DNA of 64,000 nucleotides, taken from Psychroserpens ponticola. Its GTDB lineage: Bacteria; Bacteroidota; Bacteroidia; Flavobacteriales; Flavobacteriaceae. Under the pieces are notes generated by a model, which was not told the DNA's origin, ran no database searches, and saw nothing but the letters and a program-made list of their open reading frames with translations. Each line of letters begins with the position of its first letter. Positions within the stretch are counted from its first letter, which is position 1. Position numbers and translations under genes: made by a program. Below are positions 48,474-58,072 of this stretch, in pieces. Location of the stretch: contig NZ_CP116221.1 of the NCBI RefSeq assembly GCF_023556315.2, forward strand, positions 434,001 through 498,000, given 5' to 3'.

Positions 48474-48504
48474 AAAAACGCTCACTATTTTAGTGAGCGT
48501 TTTT
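48474..48504 (+). terminator. Intrinsic terminator after gldN
   Basis: A perfect 14-bp stem (48474-48487 with 48491-48504), 3-nt loop and T-run, 18 bp after the gldN stop. Confidence 0.92.
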
Positions 48505-48540
48505 TATTTTAAGAATATGTATTACAATACTCTTTTATAT

Positions 48541-48548
48541 TACTTTTG
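48541..48548 (+). promoter_or_regulatory. Candidate -7 box directly before the FAD oxidoreductase
   Basis: TACTTTTG matches TAnnTTTG and ends 5 bp before the ATG at 48554. If functional, the transcript would start at or next to the start codon, giving a leaderless message. Confidence 0.35.
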
Positions 48549-48553
48549 TTATA

Positions 48554-49606
48554 ATGAAGCAGGTAGATTATATAATAGTTGGTAATGGATTAGCAGGTAT
48601 TGCTTTTTGTGAGCAACTTAGAAAACATAATAAAGACTTTGTTGTATTTGACAACCAATCTCAACAATCTTCAATGGTTGCAGCAGGTTTATACAATCCT
48701 GTAATTCTAAAACGGTTTACAAAAGTTTGGAACGCTAAACTTCAACTAGAATTAGCAATTCCAAAGTATAAGGAGCTTGAAGAGTTACTTCACCTTAAAC
48801 TTGATTATACAATGCCTGTATACAGAAAGTTTACCTCAGTTGAAGAACAAAACGATTGGTTTACAGCTTCAGATCAACCTGTTTTATCAGATTTCTTGTC
48901 TACAGCACTAATCAAAAATGTAAACCCATCTATACATGCTGAATTTGGTTTTGGTGAAGTCTTGCATTCTGGTAGAATTAAGACATCACAATTAATTCCA
49001 TCCTATCGAAATTATCTTGATAATGAAAACAAGTTGTTTCAAGAAGAGTTTTATTATAATCAATTAGAGATTAAAGCATATGGAGTGCAGTATAAAAATA
49101 TTGTTTCAAAATATATTGTATTTGCTGAAGGCTTCGGATTATATAAAAACCCGTTTTTTAAGACACTTCCATTAAATGGAACAAAAGGCGAAATGCTTAC
49201 AATTAAATCTCCTGATTTGAAGATGAATTTTATTTTAAAATCTTCAGTTTTTATAGTACCTCTTGGAGATGATTTATATTGGATTGGTGCAACTTATGAA
49301 AGAGAAGATAAATCACATTCAATAACAACTAAAGCTAAAGATGAATTAATTGAAAAGTTAAAAAAAATTATTAATTGTGATTTTGAAATCATTCACCAAG
49401 TCGCAGGTATTAGACCAACTACAAAAGATCGTAGGCCTTTAGTTGGTGTTCATCCAGAGCATAAAAATCTGTTTGTACTTAATGGTCTTGGAACAAGAGG
49501 TGTCATGATATCTCCATTTGTAGCAGAACAGTTATTCAATCATATTGAACATGAAATTGAATTAGATAAAGAAATAAACATAAAAAGATTCAAAGTAGGT
49601 CGTTAA
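48554..49606 (+). CDS. FAD-dependent oxidoreductase (DAO family)
   Basis: A 350-residue flavoprotein of the D-amino-acid-oxidase/glycine-oxidase superfamily. The N-terminal dinucleotide fold is YIIVGNGLAGIAFCEQL, and the C-terminal FAD contact is VAGIRPTTKDRRPLVGVHP followed by NGLGTRGVMISP. The substrate-domain region (LNGTKGEMLTIKSPD, DLYWIGATYERED) suits a small amino or imino substrate. Exact reaction cannot be read. A promoter box lies nearly against its ATG, and the gene is not part of gldKLMN because of the terminator. Confidence 0.85.
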   Translation: MKQVDYIIVGNGLAGIAFCEQLRKHNKDFVVFDNQSQQSSMVAAGLYNPVILKRFTKVWNAKLQLELAIPKYKELEELLHLKLDYTMPVYRKFTSVEEQNDWFTASDQPVLSDFLSTALIKNVNPSIHAEFGFGEVLHSGRIKTSQLIPSYRNYLDNENKLFQEEFYYNQLEIKAYGVQYKNIVSKYIVFAEGFGLYKNPFFKTLPLNGTKGEMLTIKSPDLKMNFILKSSVFIVPLGDDLYWIGATYEREDKSHSITTKAKDELIEKLKKIINCDFEIIHQVAGIRPTTKDRRPLVGVHPEHKNLFVLNGLGTRGVMISPFVAEQLFNHIEHEIELDKEINIKRFKVGR

Positions 49607-49623
49607 TACTTAAATGATAATAA

Positions 49624-50004
49624 TTATTTTTTCACCAAATTTTTGTCATAACTCATAAATAGATTAATCCATATATTTCTTGAAAGTCGCATTATAATAG
49701 GTCCAAATGCTATAGTCGTTACAATAATTGCAATGAAAGCTGTAAAAAGCGTAGAATTAAAAAATAAGTAGCTAATAATAAAAGCTGCAACAGCAAATGC
49801 AATTCCAACGCCATAACTTACATACATTGAACCATAAAAAAATGAAGGTTCAATACGATAACGTGTATTACATTTGGAACACTTTTCATTAATTTTTAAA
49901 ACATCACTTAATACATAAGGGTTCTTAGTTTCGTACATAGATTCCTGATGACATTTAGGACAAACTCCAGTGAAAATACTGTATACTTTCGTGCCTTTTA
50001 ACAT
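49624..50004 (-). CDS. DUF983 zinc-ribbon membrane protein
   Basis: A 126-residue protein: an N-terminal zinc ribbon (Cys15, Cys18, Cys42, Cys45 in CPKCHQES and KCSKCNTRY) followed by two membrane spans (about 63-82 and 85-103) and a short basic tail. DUF983 proteins are common in Bacteroidota; function unknown. It is divergent from the ABC-F gene and convergent with the oxidoreductase. Confidence 0.85.
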   Translation of the reverse strand: MLKGTKVYSIFTGVCPKCHQESMYETKNPYVLSDVLKINEKCSKCNTRYRIEPSFFYGSMYVSYGVGIAFAVAAFIISYLFFNSTLFTAFIAIIVTTIAFGPIIMRLSRNIWINLFMSYDKNLVKK

Positions 50005-50018
50005 GATTTAAATTTGTT

Positions 50019-50026
50019 TACTTTTG
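50019..50026 (+). promoter_or_regulatory. Candidate -7 box for the ABC-F gene
   Basis: TACTTTTG (TAnnTTTG) about 63 bp before the ABC-F ATG. It overlaps the intergenic region shared with the divergent DUF983 gene. Confidence 0.38.
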
Positions 50027-50076
50027 CGTTTTGTATTTCAATACAAATTTACGTTTTATTAATAATTTAATTGTAA

Positions 50077-50084
50077 CAAAAGTA
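50077..50084 (-). promoter_or_regulatory. Candidate -7 box for the DUF983 gene
   Basis: TACTTTTG on the minus strand (CAAAAGTA on plus), about 73 bp upstream of the DUF983 ATG, so the two -7 boxes of this divergent pair face one another with overlapping leaders. Confidence 0.35.
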
Positions 50085-50088
50085 ACAA

Positions 50089-51996
50089 ATGCTCAATATC
50101 CATAATCTTTCTATTTCATTTCAAGGCGAATTTCTCTTTGAGGATATTACATTTAAACTCAGTCCTGGAGATCGCATTGGTTTAATCGGAAAAAATGGCG
50201 CTGGAAAATCGACAATGCTCAAAATTTTGTCAAAAGAATTAGAACCAGATTCAGGTCAAATTGCAGCTGATAAAAATTTAAGCATCGGTTTTTTAAAACA
50301 GGATATAGATTTTGTTTTGGGAAGAACAGTTCTAGAAGAATCTTATGAAGCTTTCAAAGAGATAAAAGAACTTGAAGCTAAAATGGAAGACGTTAATACG
50401 CAATTAGTAGAACGAACAGATTATGAAAGCGAAAGTTATAATCAATTAATGATTGATCTTAATGAAGTTCAACATTCATATGAAATTATAGGCGGTTATA
50501 ATTATCAAGGAGAAACTGAAAAAATACTGCAAGGACTCGGATTTAAACGTGAAGATTTCAATAAGCTCACAGATACGTTTTCAGGAGGTTGGAGAATGCG
50601 TATTGAATTAGCAAAATTACTGTTACAAAATAATGATGTGTTGCTGCTAGATGAGCCAACAAATCACTTAGATATCGAGTCTATTATTTGGTTAGAGAGT
50701 TTTTTGAAAAACTATTCTGGAGCTGTAGTAATTGTATCTCACGATAAAATGTTTTTAGATAATGTCACTAATCGTACGATTGAGATTTCATTAGGTAGAA
50801 TTTACGACTATCCGAAACCTTACTCTAAGTTTTTGGTGCTTCGCCATGAAATTAAAACACAGCAGTTGGCATCACAGAAAAATCAACAAAAACAAATTGA
50901 ACAAACTGAAAAACTCATTGAAAAATTTAGAGCGAAAGCGAGTAAAGCGACAATGGCTCAATCACTTATTAAGAAGTTAGATAAAATTGATCGTATTGAA
51001 GTTGATGAAGATGATAATAGTGTAATGACCTTAAATTTTCCAGTATCCGTTATTCCTGGTAAAGTTGTTGTCGAAGCAGAGCACATATCTAAACGTTATG
51101 ATGATAATCAGGTATTAACTGATGTTAATTTAATGATTGAGCGAAATAGTAAAACAGCTTTTGTTGGACAAAATGGTCAAGGTAAATCAACATTAGCAAA
51201 GATTATTGTTGGTGAGATTAAATATGATGGACACCTAAAACTAGGTCATAATGTTCAAATAGGATATTTTGCTCAAAATCAAGCTGAATATTTAGATGGT
51301 AGTAAAACCGTTTTAGACACAATGATTGATGCCGCAAATGAAACGAATCGAAGTAAAGTACGTGATATTTTAGGCTCTTTTTTGTTTAGAGGCGAAGAAG
51401 CCGAGAAATATGTTAGAGTGCTTTCTGGTGGTGAAAGAAATCGATTGGCTTTAGCTAAACTTATGCTACAACCCATTAATGTTTTGATCATGGATGAACC
51501 AACAAATCACCTTGATATCAAATCTAAAAATGTATTAAAAGAAGCATTAAAAAAGTATGAAGGAACTTTAGTTTTGGTTTCTCATGATAGGGATTTTCTT
51601 CAAGGACTTACTAATAAAGTGTATGAATTTAAAGATCAAAAAATTAAAGAATACTTAGGTGATATCGACTTTTATCTTGAACAACGTAATGTTGAAAATT
51701 TACGTGAAGTTGAAAAACGTACCATTGTAAAAGAAACCCCAAAAACAACGAATAAGCAATCTTATGAAGATCAAAAGAAACTTAAATCTCTTAACAATAA
51801 ACTCAGTAATATTGAATCTAAAATAAATCAGTTAGAAAAGGATATTAAAACTGATGATGTTGAGCTGGCAACAAACTACGATGCCACAGTATCAGATGAA
51901 ACTTTTTTTGACCGTTACCAAGCAAAGAAAACAAAGCTTCAACAATTAATGTCTGATTGGGAAACCATAACTTTAGAATTAGATGAATTGAGTTAA
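50089..51996 (+). CDS. ABC-F family ATPase
   Basis: A 635-residue soluble protein with two ABC ATPase domains and no membrane segment. Domain 1 has Walker A GLIGKNGAGKST and signature FSGGW; domain 2 has Walker A AFVGQNGQGKST and signature LSGGE, and both have LLDEPTNHLD or IMDEPTNHLD. An inter-domain linker rich in Gln/Lys (about 258-310) fits the P-site tRNA interaction motif, and a coiled-coil tail (about 560-635) matches the Uup/YfmR type. ABC-F proteins act on the ribosome; whether this one resolves stalling or gives antibiotic protection cannot be told. Confidence 0.93.
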   Translation: MLNIHNLSISFQGEFLFEDITFKLSPGDRIGLIGKNGAGKSTMLKILSKELEPDSGQIAADKNLSIGFLKQDIDFVLGRTVLEESYEAFKEIKELEAKMEDVNTQLVERTDYESESYNQLMIDLNEVQHSYEIIGGYNYQGETEKILQGLGFKREDFNKLTDTFSGGWRMRIELAKLLLQNNDVLLLDEPTNHLDIESIIWLESFLKNYSGAVVIVSHDKMFLDNVTNRTIEISLGRIYDYPKPYSKFLVLRHEIKTQQLASQKNQQKQIEQTEKLIEKFRAKASKATMAQSLIKKLDKIDRIEVDEDDNSVMTLNFPVSVIPGKVVVEAEHISKRYDDNQVLTDVNLMIERNSKTAFVGQNGQGKSTLAKIIVGEIKYDGHLKLGHNVQIGYFAQNQAEYLDGSKTVLDTMIDAANETNRSKVRDILGSFLFRGEEAEKYVRVLSGGERNRLALAKLMLQPINVLIMDEPTNHLDIKSKNVLKEALKKYEGTLVLVSHDRDFLQGLTNKVYEFKDQKIKEYLGDIDFYLEQRNVENLREVEKRTIVKETPKTTNKQSYEDQKKLKSLNNKLSNIESKINQLEKDIKTDDVELATNYDATVSDETFFDRYQAKKTKLQQLMSDWETITLELDELS

Positions 51997-52052
51997 AAGA
52001 GTTCAGTTCATTTTTTATGGAATAATTAACAATTACAGACTAAACTAACTGA

Positions 52053-52060
52053 TACTTTTG
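52053..52060 (+). promoter_or_regulatory. Candidate -7 box for the RND efflux operon
   Basis: TACTTTTG (TAnnTTTG) 26 bp before the adaptor ATG; predicted leader about 20 nt. No -33 TTG recognised. Confidence 0.4.
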
Positions 52061-52085
52061 TGGTCATATTAAAATAACCAGACCA

Positions 52086-53219
52086 ATGCGAAATATTATA
52101 CTTTCAATTTTAGGAATCTTACTTATTGTTGGTTCTTATTTTTTTGCCAAACATCTTATTAATACTAAAACAAAACCGAAACCAGTTCCAGCTAAGGTTG
52201 TAAAAACGGTTTTTATAGATACGGTTTTAAATAAAACGATTCCAATTGTAATTCCAGCTAATGGGAGTTTAATCGCAAAACGCAGAGTAGAATTATACTC
52301 AGAAGTGCAAGGTGTTTTTAAATCTGGAAGCCCATTATTTAAACCAGGCCAGGAATATCGTAAAGGTGAAGCGCTTATTCGTATTGATGCTTCAGAATAT
52401 TATGCAAGTGTGCAATCTTCAAAAAGTAATCTCTATAATTCAATTGCGGCTATTATGCCAGATTTAAAGTTAGATTTTCCTGAGGTTTTTCAAAAATGGC
52501 AATCCTATCTTAATGGATTTGATTTAAGTAATACGACACCTAAACTTCCTGAAATGACTTCTGAAAAAGAAAATTATTTCATTACTGGACGCGGAATTGT
52601 TTCTAGTTATTATTCGGTTAAAAATTTAGAACAACGATTAGCAAAGTACAATATTAGAGCACCTTTTTCAGGAATACTTACACAAGCTTTAGCTACTGAA
52701 GGCTCTTTAATTCGTAGCGGACAAAAATTAGGTGAGTTTATTGATCCTTCAATTTATGAAATGGAAGTGGCTTTGAGTAAAACTTACGCTAGCCTTTTAA
52801 AAGTTGGAGAAACTGTAGTGCTAAATAATTTAGAGAATACAGAAAGCTATACGGGAATTGTGTCACGTGTTAATGGAAGTATTGATGCAACAACGCAAAC
52901 CATTACTGCTTTTATTGAAGTAAAAAATGATAACCTTAAAGAAGGTATGTATCTAGAGGCTAATTTAAATGCTAAAGAAGAGTCTGAAGCCATTGAAATA
53001 GATAGAAATCTTTTATTAGAAAGTCAACAAATTTATGTGGTTAAAGATAGTTTGTTAGATGTTATAGATGTAAAACCTGTATATTTTTCAGAAACAAAAG
53101 TGGTTTTGAAAAATATACCAAATGGAACAATTATACTTAAAAAAGCGGTTCCAGGCGCTTACGCAGGAATGTTAGTAAAACCTTTTCAGGATAATCAGGA
53201 TCGTAAAGACAAGCAATAA
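52086..53219 (+). CDS. RND efflux periplasmic adaptor (membrane-fusion protein)
   Basis: A 377-residue MFP anchored by an N-terminal span (about 3-22). The split barrel-sandwich (lipoyl) halves are at AKRRVELYSEVQGVF and YNIRAPFSGILTQALATEGSLIRSGQKLG, the coiled-coil hairpin between them is short, and a beta-barrel domain follows (VALSKTYASLLKVGETVVLNN). It bridges the inner-membrane RND pump and the outer-membrane channel encoded by the next two genes, 2 bp and overlapping respectively. Confidence 0.93.
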   Translation: MRNIILSILGILLIVGSYFFAKHLINTKTKPKPVPAKVVKTVFIDTVLNKTIPIVIPANGSLIAKRRVELYSEVQGVFKSGSPLFKPGQEYRKGEALIRIDASEYYASVQSSKSNLYNSIAAIMPDLKLDFPEVFQKWQSYLNGFDLSNTTPKLPEMTSEKENYFITGRGIVSSYYSVKNLEQRLAKYNIRAPFSGILTQALATEGSLIRSGQKLGEFIDPSIYEMEVALSKTYASLLKVGETVVLNNLENTESYTGIVSRVNGSIDATTQTITAFIEVKNDNLKEGMYLEANLNAKEESEAIEIDRNLLLESQQIYVVKDSLLDVIDVKPVYFSETKVVLKNIPNGTIILKKAVPGAYAGMLVKPFQDNQDRKDKQ

Positions 53220-53221
53220 GC

Positions 53222-56200
53222 ATGAGAAAACTCATTGAATATTTTATTAGATACCACGTAGCAGTTAATATTTTCATTTTTGCTTTTGTTGTTTTCGGTA
53301 TAATAGGTGCTTTATCCTTAAAATCGTCTTTCTTTCCTTTAACAGATTCTAAAATTATAACGGTAAGTGTTACGTATCCTGGTGCTTCACCTCAGGAGAT
53401 TGAAGAAGGTATTGTGCTTCAAATTGAAGATAATCTAAAAGGTTTAAAAGGGATAGATAGAGTTACGTCTGTGTCTAGAGAAAACAGTGGAAGTATTACT
53501 GTTGAAATAGAAAAAGATGAGAACATAGACTTCATGTTATTAGAAGTTAAAAATGCCGTAGATCGCGTGCCTTCTTTTCCATCAGGAATGGAACCTTTAA
53601 TTGTTGCAAAGCAAGAAGCTGTAAGGGAAACGATTTCTTTTGCTTTAAGTGGTGAACATATTCCATTAGCAACTTTAAAACAAATTGGAAGACAGGTAGA
53701 AAATGATTTAAGAGCTATTGATGGTATTTCGCAAATAGCCATTTCTGGATATCCAGATGAAGAAATTGAAATCGCTGTAAACGAAACAAGTTTATTGGCT
53801 TATGACTTAACCTTTGCAGAGGTGTCACAAGCCGTTAGCAGGTCAAATATTTTAACAACTGGAGGTACAATTAAAACAGATGCTGAAGAATATCTTATTC
53901 GTGCAAACAATCGTTCCTATTATGGTGATGAGCTTTCAAATGTTGTAGTTAGTGCCTCTAATGATGGTAAAGTAGTACGATTAAAAGACGTCGCTATTAT
54001 TCGAGATCGTTTTTCTGAGACACCAAATGCCACTTATTTTAACCAAAAGTTATCTATAAATATTTCCATAACAAGTACCAATACTGAAGATTTAATAACT
54101 TCTGCCGATAATGTAAAAAACTACATAGAAACCTACAATCAAAAACACAATAACGTTCAATTAGATGTGGTTAGAGATTTGTCTAAAACACTAAACCAAC
54201 GAACCGATTTATTAACAGAAAATGCCATCATTGGGATGTTGTTAGTATTACTGTTTTTATCTATTTTCTTAAATACAAGATTAGCATTTTGGGTGGCTTT
54301 TGGATTGCCAATTTCATTTTTAGGCATGTTTATTTTTGCAGGACAGTTTGATGTAACCATAAATGTGTTATCTCTCTTCGGAATGATTATCGTCATCGGA
54401 ATCTTAGTTGATGATGGAATTGTTATTGCCGAAAACATCTATCAACATTATGAAAAGGGAAAATCGCCAATTGAAGCAGCCGTAGATGGTATTATGGAAG
54501 TAATTCCTCCAGTGGTTTCTGCAATTATTACGACACTTTTAGCATTTTCATTATTCCTGTTTTTAGATAGTAGAATAGGTGAGTTTTTTAGTGAGGTTGC
54601 TGTAATTGTAATACTTACACTGACAGTTTCATTAGTAGAAGCGCTAATAATTCTTCCTGCTCATTTGGCACATTCTAAAGCACTAAGAAAGCAAGTTGTC
54701 GAAGAAAACCCTTCGAAAATGAAGCAATTCTTCTCTATAATGCGAGTCATAAATAAAGCGGGAGATAATTTTATGAACTTCTTAAGAGATAAATTATACA
54801 CACCAGCAATCACTTTTATTTTAAATTTTAAATTACTATCCTTAGGTGTTTTTGTGGCACTATTAATTCTAACCTTTGGTTCAATTGGAGGCGGAATTAT
54901 AGGTGTGACTATGTTTCCATCTATCGCAAGTGACCGTGTTTCTATAGAATTAGATATGCCTAATGGGACGAATGAAAAAATAACCGATTCTATTATTTCA
55001 ATGATAGAAGAAAAATCGTTTATAGTAAATCAAGAGTTAACCGAAAAATATTTAAAAGGAACCAATAAGCAACTTTTTGAAAATACAATTTTAACAATTA
55101 GCAGTAGTTCTAGCGCAAGTTTACAAATTAATTTACTGCCAGGAGAAGAACGACCAGATGCTATAAAATCTGATGTAGTTGCAAATAGATTACGTGAGTT
55201 GGTAGGTCCTGTAATTGGTACAGAACGATTGATTTTTGGTTCAGGTGGAAACTTTGGTGGTAGTCCAGTTTCAGTGTCTTTATTAGGCAATAATATCGCA
55301 GAACTTAAAGCTGCTAAAATAGAATTAAAGCAAGTATTAGCATCTAATCCTTTATTAAAGGATATAGAAGATAATGATCCTGCAGGAATTAAAGAAATTC
55401 GTATAGAACTTAAAGAAAGTGCTTATTTATTAGGTTTAAATTTAAGTACAGTGATGAGTCAAGTGCGCTCTGGTTTCTTCGGGACACAAGCGCAACGTTT
55501 TCAAAGAGGTCAAGATGAAATTCGCGTTTGGGTTCGTTATGATAGAAATAATAGAGCATCTATTAATGATCTTGATGAGATGAGAATTGTTACTCCAACG
55601 GAAGAGCGAGTAACACTTAAAGATATAGCTTTTTACACCATAGAAAGAGGTGATGTTGCAATTAATCATTTAGAAGGTCAAAGAGAAATACAGGTATCTG
55701 CAGACTTAAAAGACCCAAGTACTAGTACAACTGATATTATTGATGATTTAAAAAATATAACTATAGTAGATTTAAAATCTAAATATCCAACTATATCTGC
55801 ATCTTTTGAAGGACAAAACAGAGAGAAAGATAAATTAATGAGTTCTTTAGGTAAAGCAGGAATCCCAATTTTATTACTAATTTATATTGTGATAGCTTTT
55901 ACGTTTAGAAGTTACAGTCAGCCAATTTTATTAATTCTATTAGTGCCTTTTAGTTTAACTGCTGTAGCTTGGGGACATTGGCTTTTAGGGTTTTCGGTAA
56001 ATATATTATCACTTTTAGGAATCATTGCTTTAATAGGTATTATGGTAAATGATGGCTTAGTGCTTATCGGTAAATTTAATTCTAATTTACGGGAAGGGTT
56101 AAAATTTGATGAAGCACTTTTAAATGCTGGAAAATCTCGTTTTAGAGCTATTTTCTTAACGTCTTTAACAACCATTGCAGGTTTAGCGCCTTTGCTTTTA

Positions 56201-56419
56201 GAAAAAAGTAGACAAGCCCAATTTTTAAAACCTATGGCGATTTCTATTTCCTTCGGAATTGCTTATGCAACTATATTAACTTTATTAGTATTGCCGTTAT
56301 TTTTATCATTTAGTAATAGTATTAAGCAAAATGTAAAATGGTTGTGGACGAATAAAAGTGTTACAAAAGAAGAAGTAGAACGTGCTATAAAAGAACAAAA
56401 TGAGGCAGATGAACACTAG
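53222..56419 (+). CDS. RND efflux transporter permease
   Basis: A 1065-residue inner-membrane pump of the HAE1/AcrB group. It has the twelve-span duplicated architecture with two large periplasmic loops. The first half contains YPGASPQEIEEGI, and the proton-relay span reads GILVDDGIVIAEN with the paired Asp, the second half GIMVNDGLVLIGKFN. The drug or lipid substrate is unknown. It is 2 bp after the adaptor, and its last codons overlap the start of the TolC gene. Confidence 0.95.
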   Translation: MRKLIEYFIRYHVAVNIFIFAFVVFGIIGALSLKSSFFPLTDSKIITVSVTYPGASPQEIEEGIVLQIEDNLKGLKGIDRVTSVSRENSGSITVEIEKDENIDFMLLEVKNAVDRVPSFPSGMEPLIVAKQEAVRETISFALSGEHIPLATLKQIGRQVENDLRAIDGISQIAISGYPDEEIEIAVNETSLLAYDLTFAEVSQAVSRSNILTTGGTIKTDAEEYLIRANNRSYYGDELSNVVVSASNDGKVVRLKDVAIIRDRFSETPNATYFNQKLSINISITSTNTEDLITSADNVKNYIETYNQKHNNVQLDVVRDLSKTLNQRTDLLTENAIIGMLLVLLFLSIFLNTRLAFWVAFGLPISFLGMFIFAGQFDVTINVLSLFGMIIVIGILVDDGIVIAENIYQHYEKGKSPIEAAVDGIMEVIPPVVSAIITTLLAFSLFLFLDSRIGEFFSEVAVIVILTLTVSLVEALIILPAHLAHSKALRKQVVEENPSKMKQFFSIMRVINKAGDNFMNFLRDKLYTPAITFILNFKLLSLGVFVALLILTFGSIGGGIIGVTMFPSIASDRVSIELDMPNGTNEKITDSIISMIEEKSFIVNQELTEKYLKGTNKQLFENTILTISSSSSASLQINLLPGEERPDAIKSDVVANRLRELVGPVIGTERLIFGSGGNFGGSPVSVSLLGNNIAELKAAKIELKQVLASNPLLKDIEDNDPAGIKEIRIELKESAYLLGLNLSTVMSQVRSGFFGTQAQRFQRGQDEIRVWVRYDRNNRASINDLDEMRIVTPTEERVTLKDIAFYTIERGDVAINHLEGQREIQVSADLKDPSTSTTDIIDDLKNITIVDLKSKYPTISASFEGQNREKDKLMSSLGKAGIPILLLIYIVIAFTFRSYSQPILLILLVPFSLTAVAWGHWLLGFSVNILSLLGIIALIGIMVNDGLVLIGKFNSNLREGLKFDEALLNAGKSRFRAIFLTSLTTIAGLAPLLLEKSRQAQFLKPMAISISFGIAYATILTLLVLPLFLSFSNSIKQNVKWLWTNKSVTKEEVERAIKEQNEADEH

Positions 56420-57731
56420 AATTTATATGACATGTATTGTGTTTTTTATAGGATTAAATCTTAACGCACAACAAATGTTAGGTCCTAAAGAAGCTGTAGA
56501 ATTAGCTTTAGACTATAACTACGGAATAAAAATAGCGAACAATAATACAGACGTTGCAGAGAATAACACTAGTATTTTAAATTCGGGATATTTGCCTACG
56601 CTTACAGGTAGTGCAGGAGCAACACATAGTTTAGATAATAATGAATCTGAATTTTCAGATAGTAGTATTCCTGATACTGTTTTGAAAGGTGCTGAAAGTT
56701 CTCGTTATAATGCTTCTGTAAATTTAAATTACACACTGTTTGATGGATTAGGTCGCTTATATAACTATAAACGCTTAAAAGAAGAACATCAACTTTCTGA
56801 ATTAGAAGCAAGAGAAACTATTGAAACCACAGTACTTCAGATATTCTCAATTTATTATACTATAGCTCAATTTTCTGAAAACACGAATGCTCTAGAACAA
56901 ACGATAACTGTTTCTAAGGATAGATTAGTACGTGCTCAATATCAGTTTGATTATGGTCAGAGCACAAAACTTGGTGTTTTAAATGCTCAAGTTGATATTA
57001 ATAATGATAGTATTAGCTTGATAAATATTAAGCAACAATTAAAAAACACTAAGCGAGATTTAAACGTGGTTTTAGGTAATAAGCTTTCTAAAGAATTTAA
57101 GGTTGATACAAATATTGATTTTATGCTTCAGCTTAATAAAGCAGACTTGCTAGAAAAAACAAAATCTAATAACGTGTCTTTACTTCAAGCAGAAAAAAAT
57201 ATCAGCATAAGTGAGTTTGATATAAAAACAAACAAGGCACAATTTTTACCAACAGTAGATTTAGTAGGTACTTATGGATGGAATAAAAGTAATAATAATG
57301 CAGCTTCTTTTGTTTCAGTATCAACAAACACTGGATTGTCTGGTGGCTTAAATTTGTCTTGGAATTTATTTGATGGAGGAAGCACAATTACACGTGTTAA
57401 AAATGCTCAAATCAATTTAGAGAGCCAGCAGTTTTTAAAAGATCAATTAATCATTGAAATTGAACGTAATTTTAATAACGCATGGGATGATTTTCAAAAT
57501 AAGTTATTGATTTATAGAATACAAGAAGACAATATAATTACCTCTCAAAATAATTTTGATCGTACACAAGAAAAATTTAAAATCGGACAAGCGACATCAA
57601 TTGAGTTTAGACAAGCTCAGCTTAATTTACTTAATTCTGAATTAAGTAGAAATCAAGCAAAGTACGATGCAAAATTGGCAGAGTTGACCGTTCTTCAGTT
57701 AGGTGGAGAATTATTAAATGTAGAATTCTAA
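56409..57731 (+). CDS. TolC-family outer-membrane channel
   Basis: A 440-residue outer-membrane efflux protein. The ATG at 56409 gives a good signal peptide (MNTRIYMTCIVFFIGLNLNAQ); an ATG 9 bp upstream adds three residues. Two OEP repeats of helical hairpins are visible, with typical blocks YNASVNLNYTLFDGLGR and LSGGLNLSWNLFDGGS, and the closing helix QATSIEFRQAQLNLLNSE. It starts inside the permease gene (11-bp overlap) and completes the tripartite pump. Confidence 0.93.
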   Translation: MNTRIYMTCIVFFIGLNLNAQQMLGPKEAVELALDYNYGIKIANNNTDVAENNTSILNSGYLPTLTGSAGATHSLDNNESEFSDSSIPDTVLKGAESSRYNASVNLNYTLFDGLGRLYNYKRLKEEHQLSELEARETIETTVLQIFSIYYTIAQFSENTNALEQTITVSKDRLVRAQYQFDYGQSTKLGVLNAQVDINNDSISLINIKQQLKNTKRDLNVVLGNKLSKEFKVDTNIDFMLQLNKADLLEKTKSNNVSLLQAEKNISISEFDIKTNKAQFLPTVDLVGTYGWNKSNNNAASFVSVSTNTGLSGGLNLSWNLFDGGSTITRVKNAQINLESQQFLKDQLIIEIERNFNNAWDDFQNKLLIYRIQEDNIITSQNNFDRTQEKFKIGQATSIEFRQAQLNLLNSELSRNQAKYDAKLAELTVLQLGGELLNVEF

Positions 57732-57747
57732 ATTCTAATATAAATCT

Positions 57748-57930
57748 ATGAAAGAGCATTTTTTTCAATGTCCATATTGTTGGGAAAATATATCAATGCT
57801 CATTGATTTTTCACAAGTAAAACAGACTTATATTGAAGATTGTGAAGTGTGTTGTAATCCTATTCAATTGAATATCAGTACTGAAAATAATGCTATTTTA
57901 AGTTTTGAAGCTAAAAATATTGAACAATAG
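57748..57930 (+). CDS. CPXCG-motif small zinc-binding protein
   Basis: A 60-residue protein with two paired Cys sites, CPYC (Cys8/Cys11) and CEVCC (Cys32/Cys35/36), in the pattern of the CPXCG Cys-rich family, a small zinc ribbon. Function unknown. It starts 16 bp after the TolC gene on the same strand and may be cotranscribed with it. Confidence 0.78.
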   Translation: MKEHFFQCPYCWENISMLIDFSQVKQTYIEDCEVCCNPIQLNISTENNAILSFEAKNIEQ

Positions 57931-57970
57931 CTGTTTTTTAAACTATTGATAATCAATTGTTTGAAATTTA

Positions 57971-57999
57971 TTCGATGATTGACCATGCATTTCATCGAA
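57971..57999. promoter_or_regulatory. Inverted repeat upstream of the LRR gene (possible operator)
   Basis: A perfect 8-bp inverted repeat, TTCGATGA (57971-57978) and TCATCGAA (57992-57999), with 13 bp between. The half-sites are about two helical turns apart. A further TCGAT lies at 58016-58020. The gene begins at 58073. A dimeric activator or repressor site is plausible; the protein is unknown. Confidence 0.4.
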
Positions 58000-58072
58000 A
58001 AAAATTGGTAGATAGTCGATATTCTCTTATTTTCGTTATAGTAAATGTGCTCCCTCACAAAAATCTACTATT

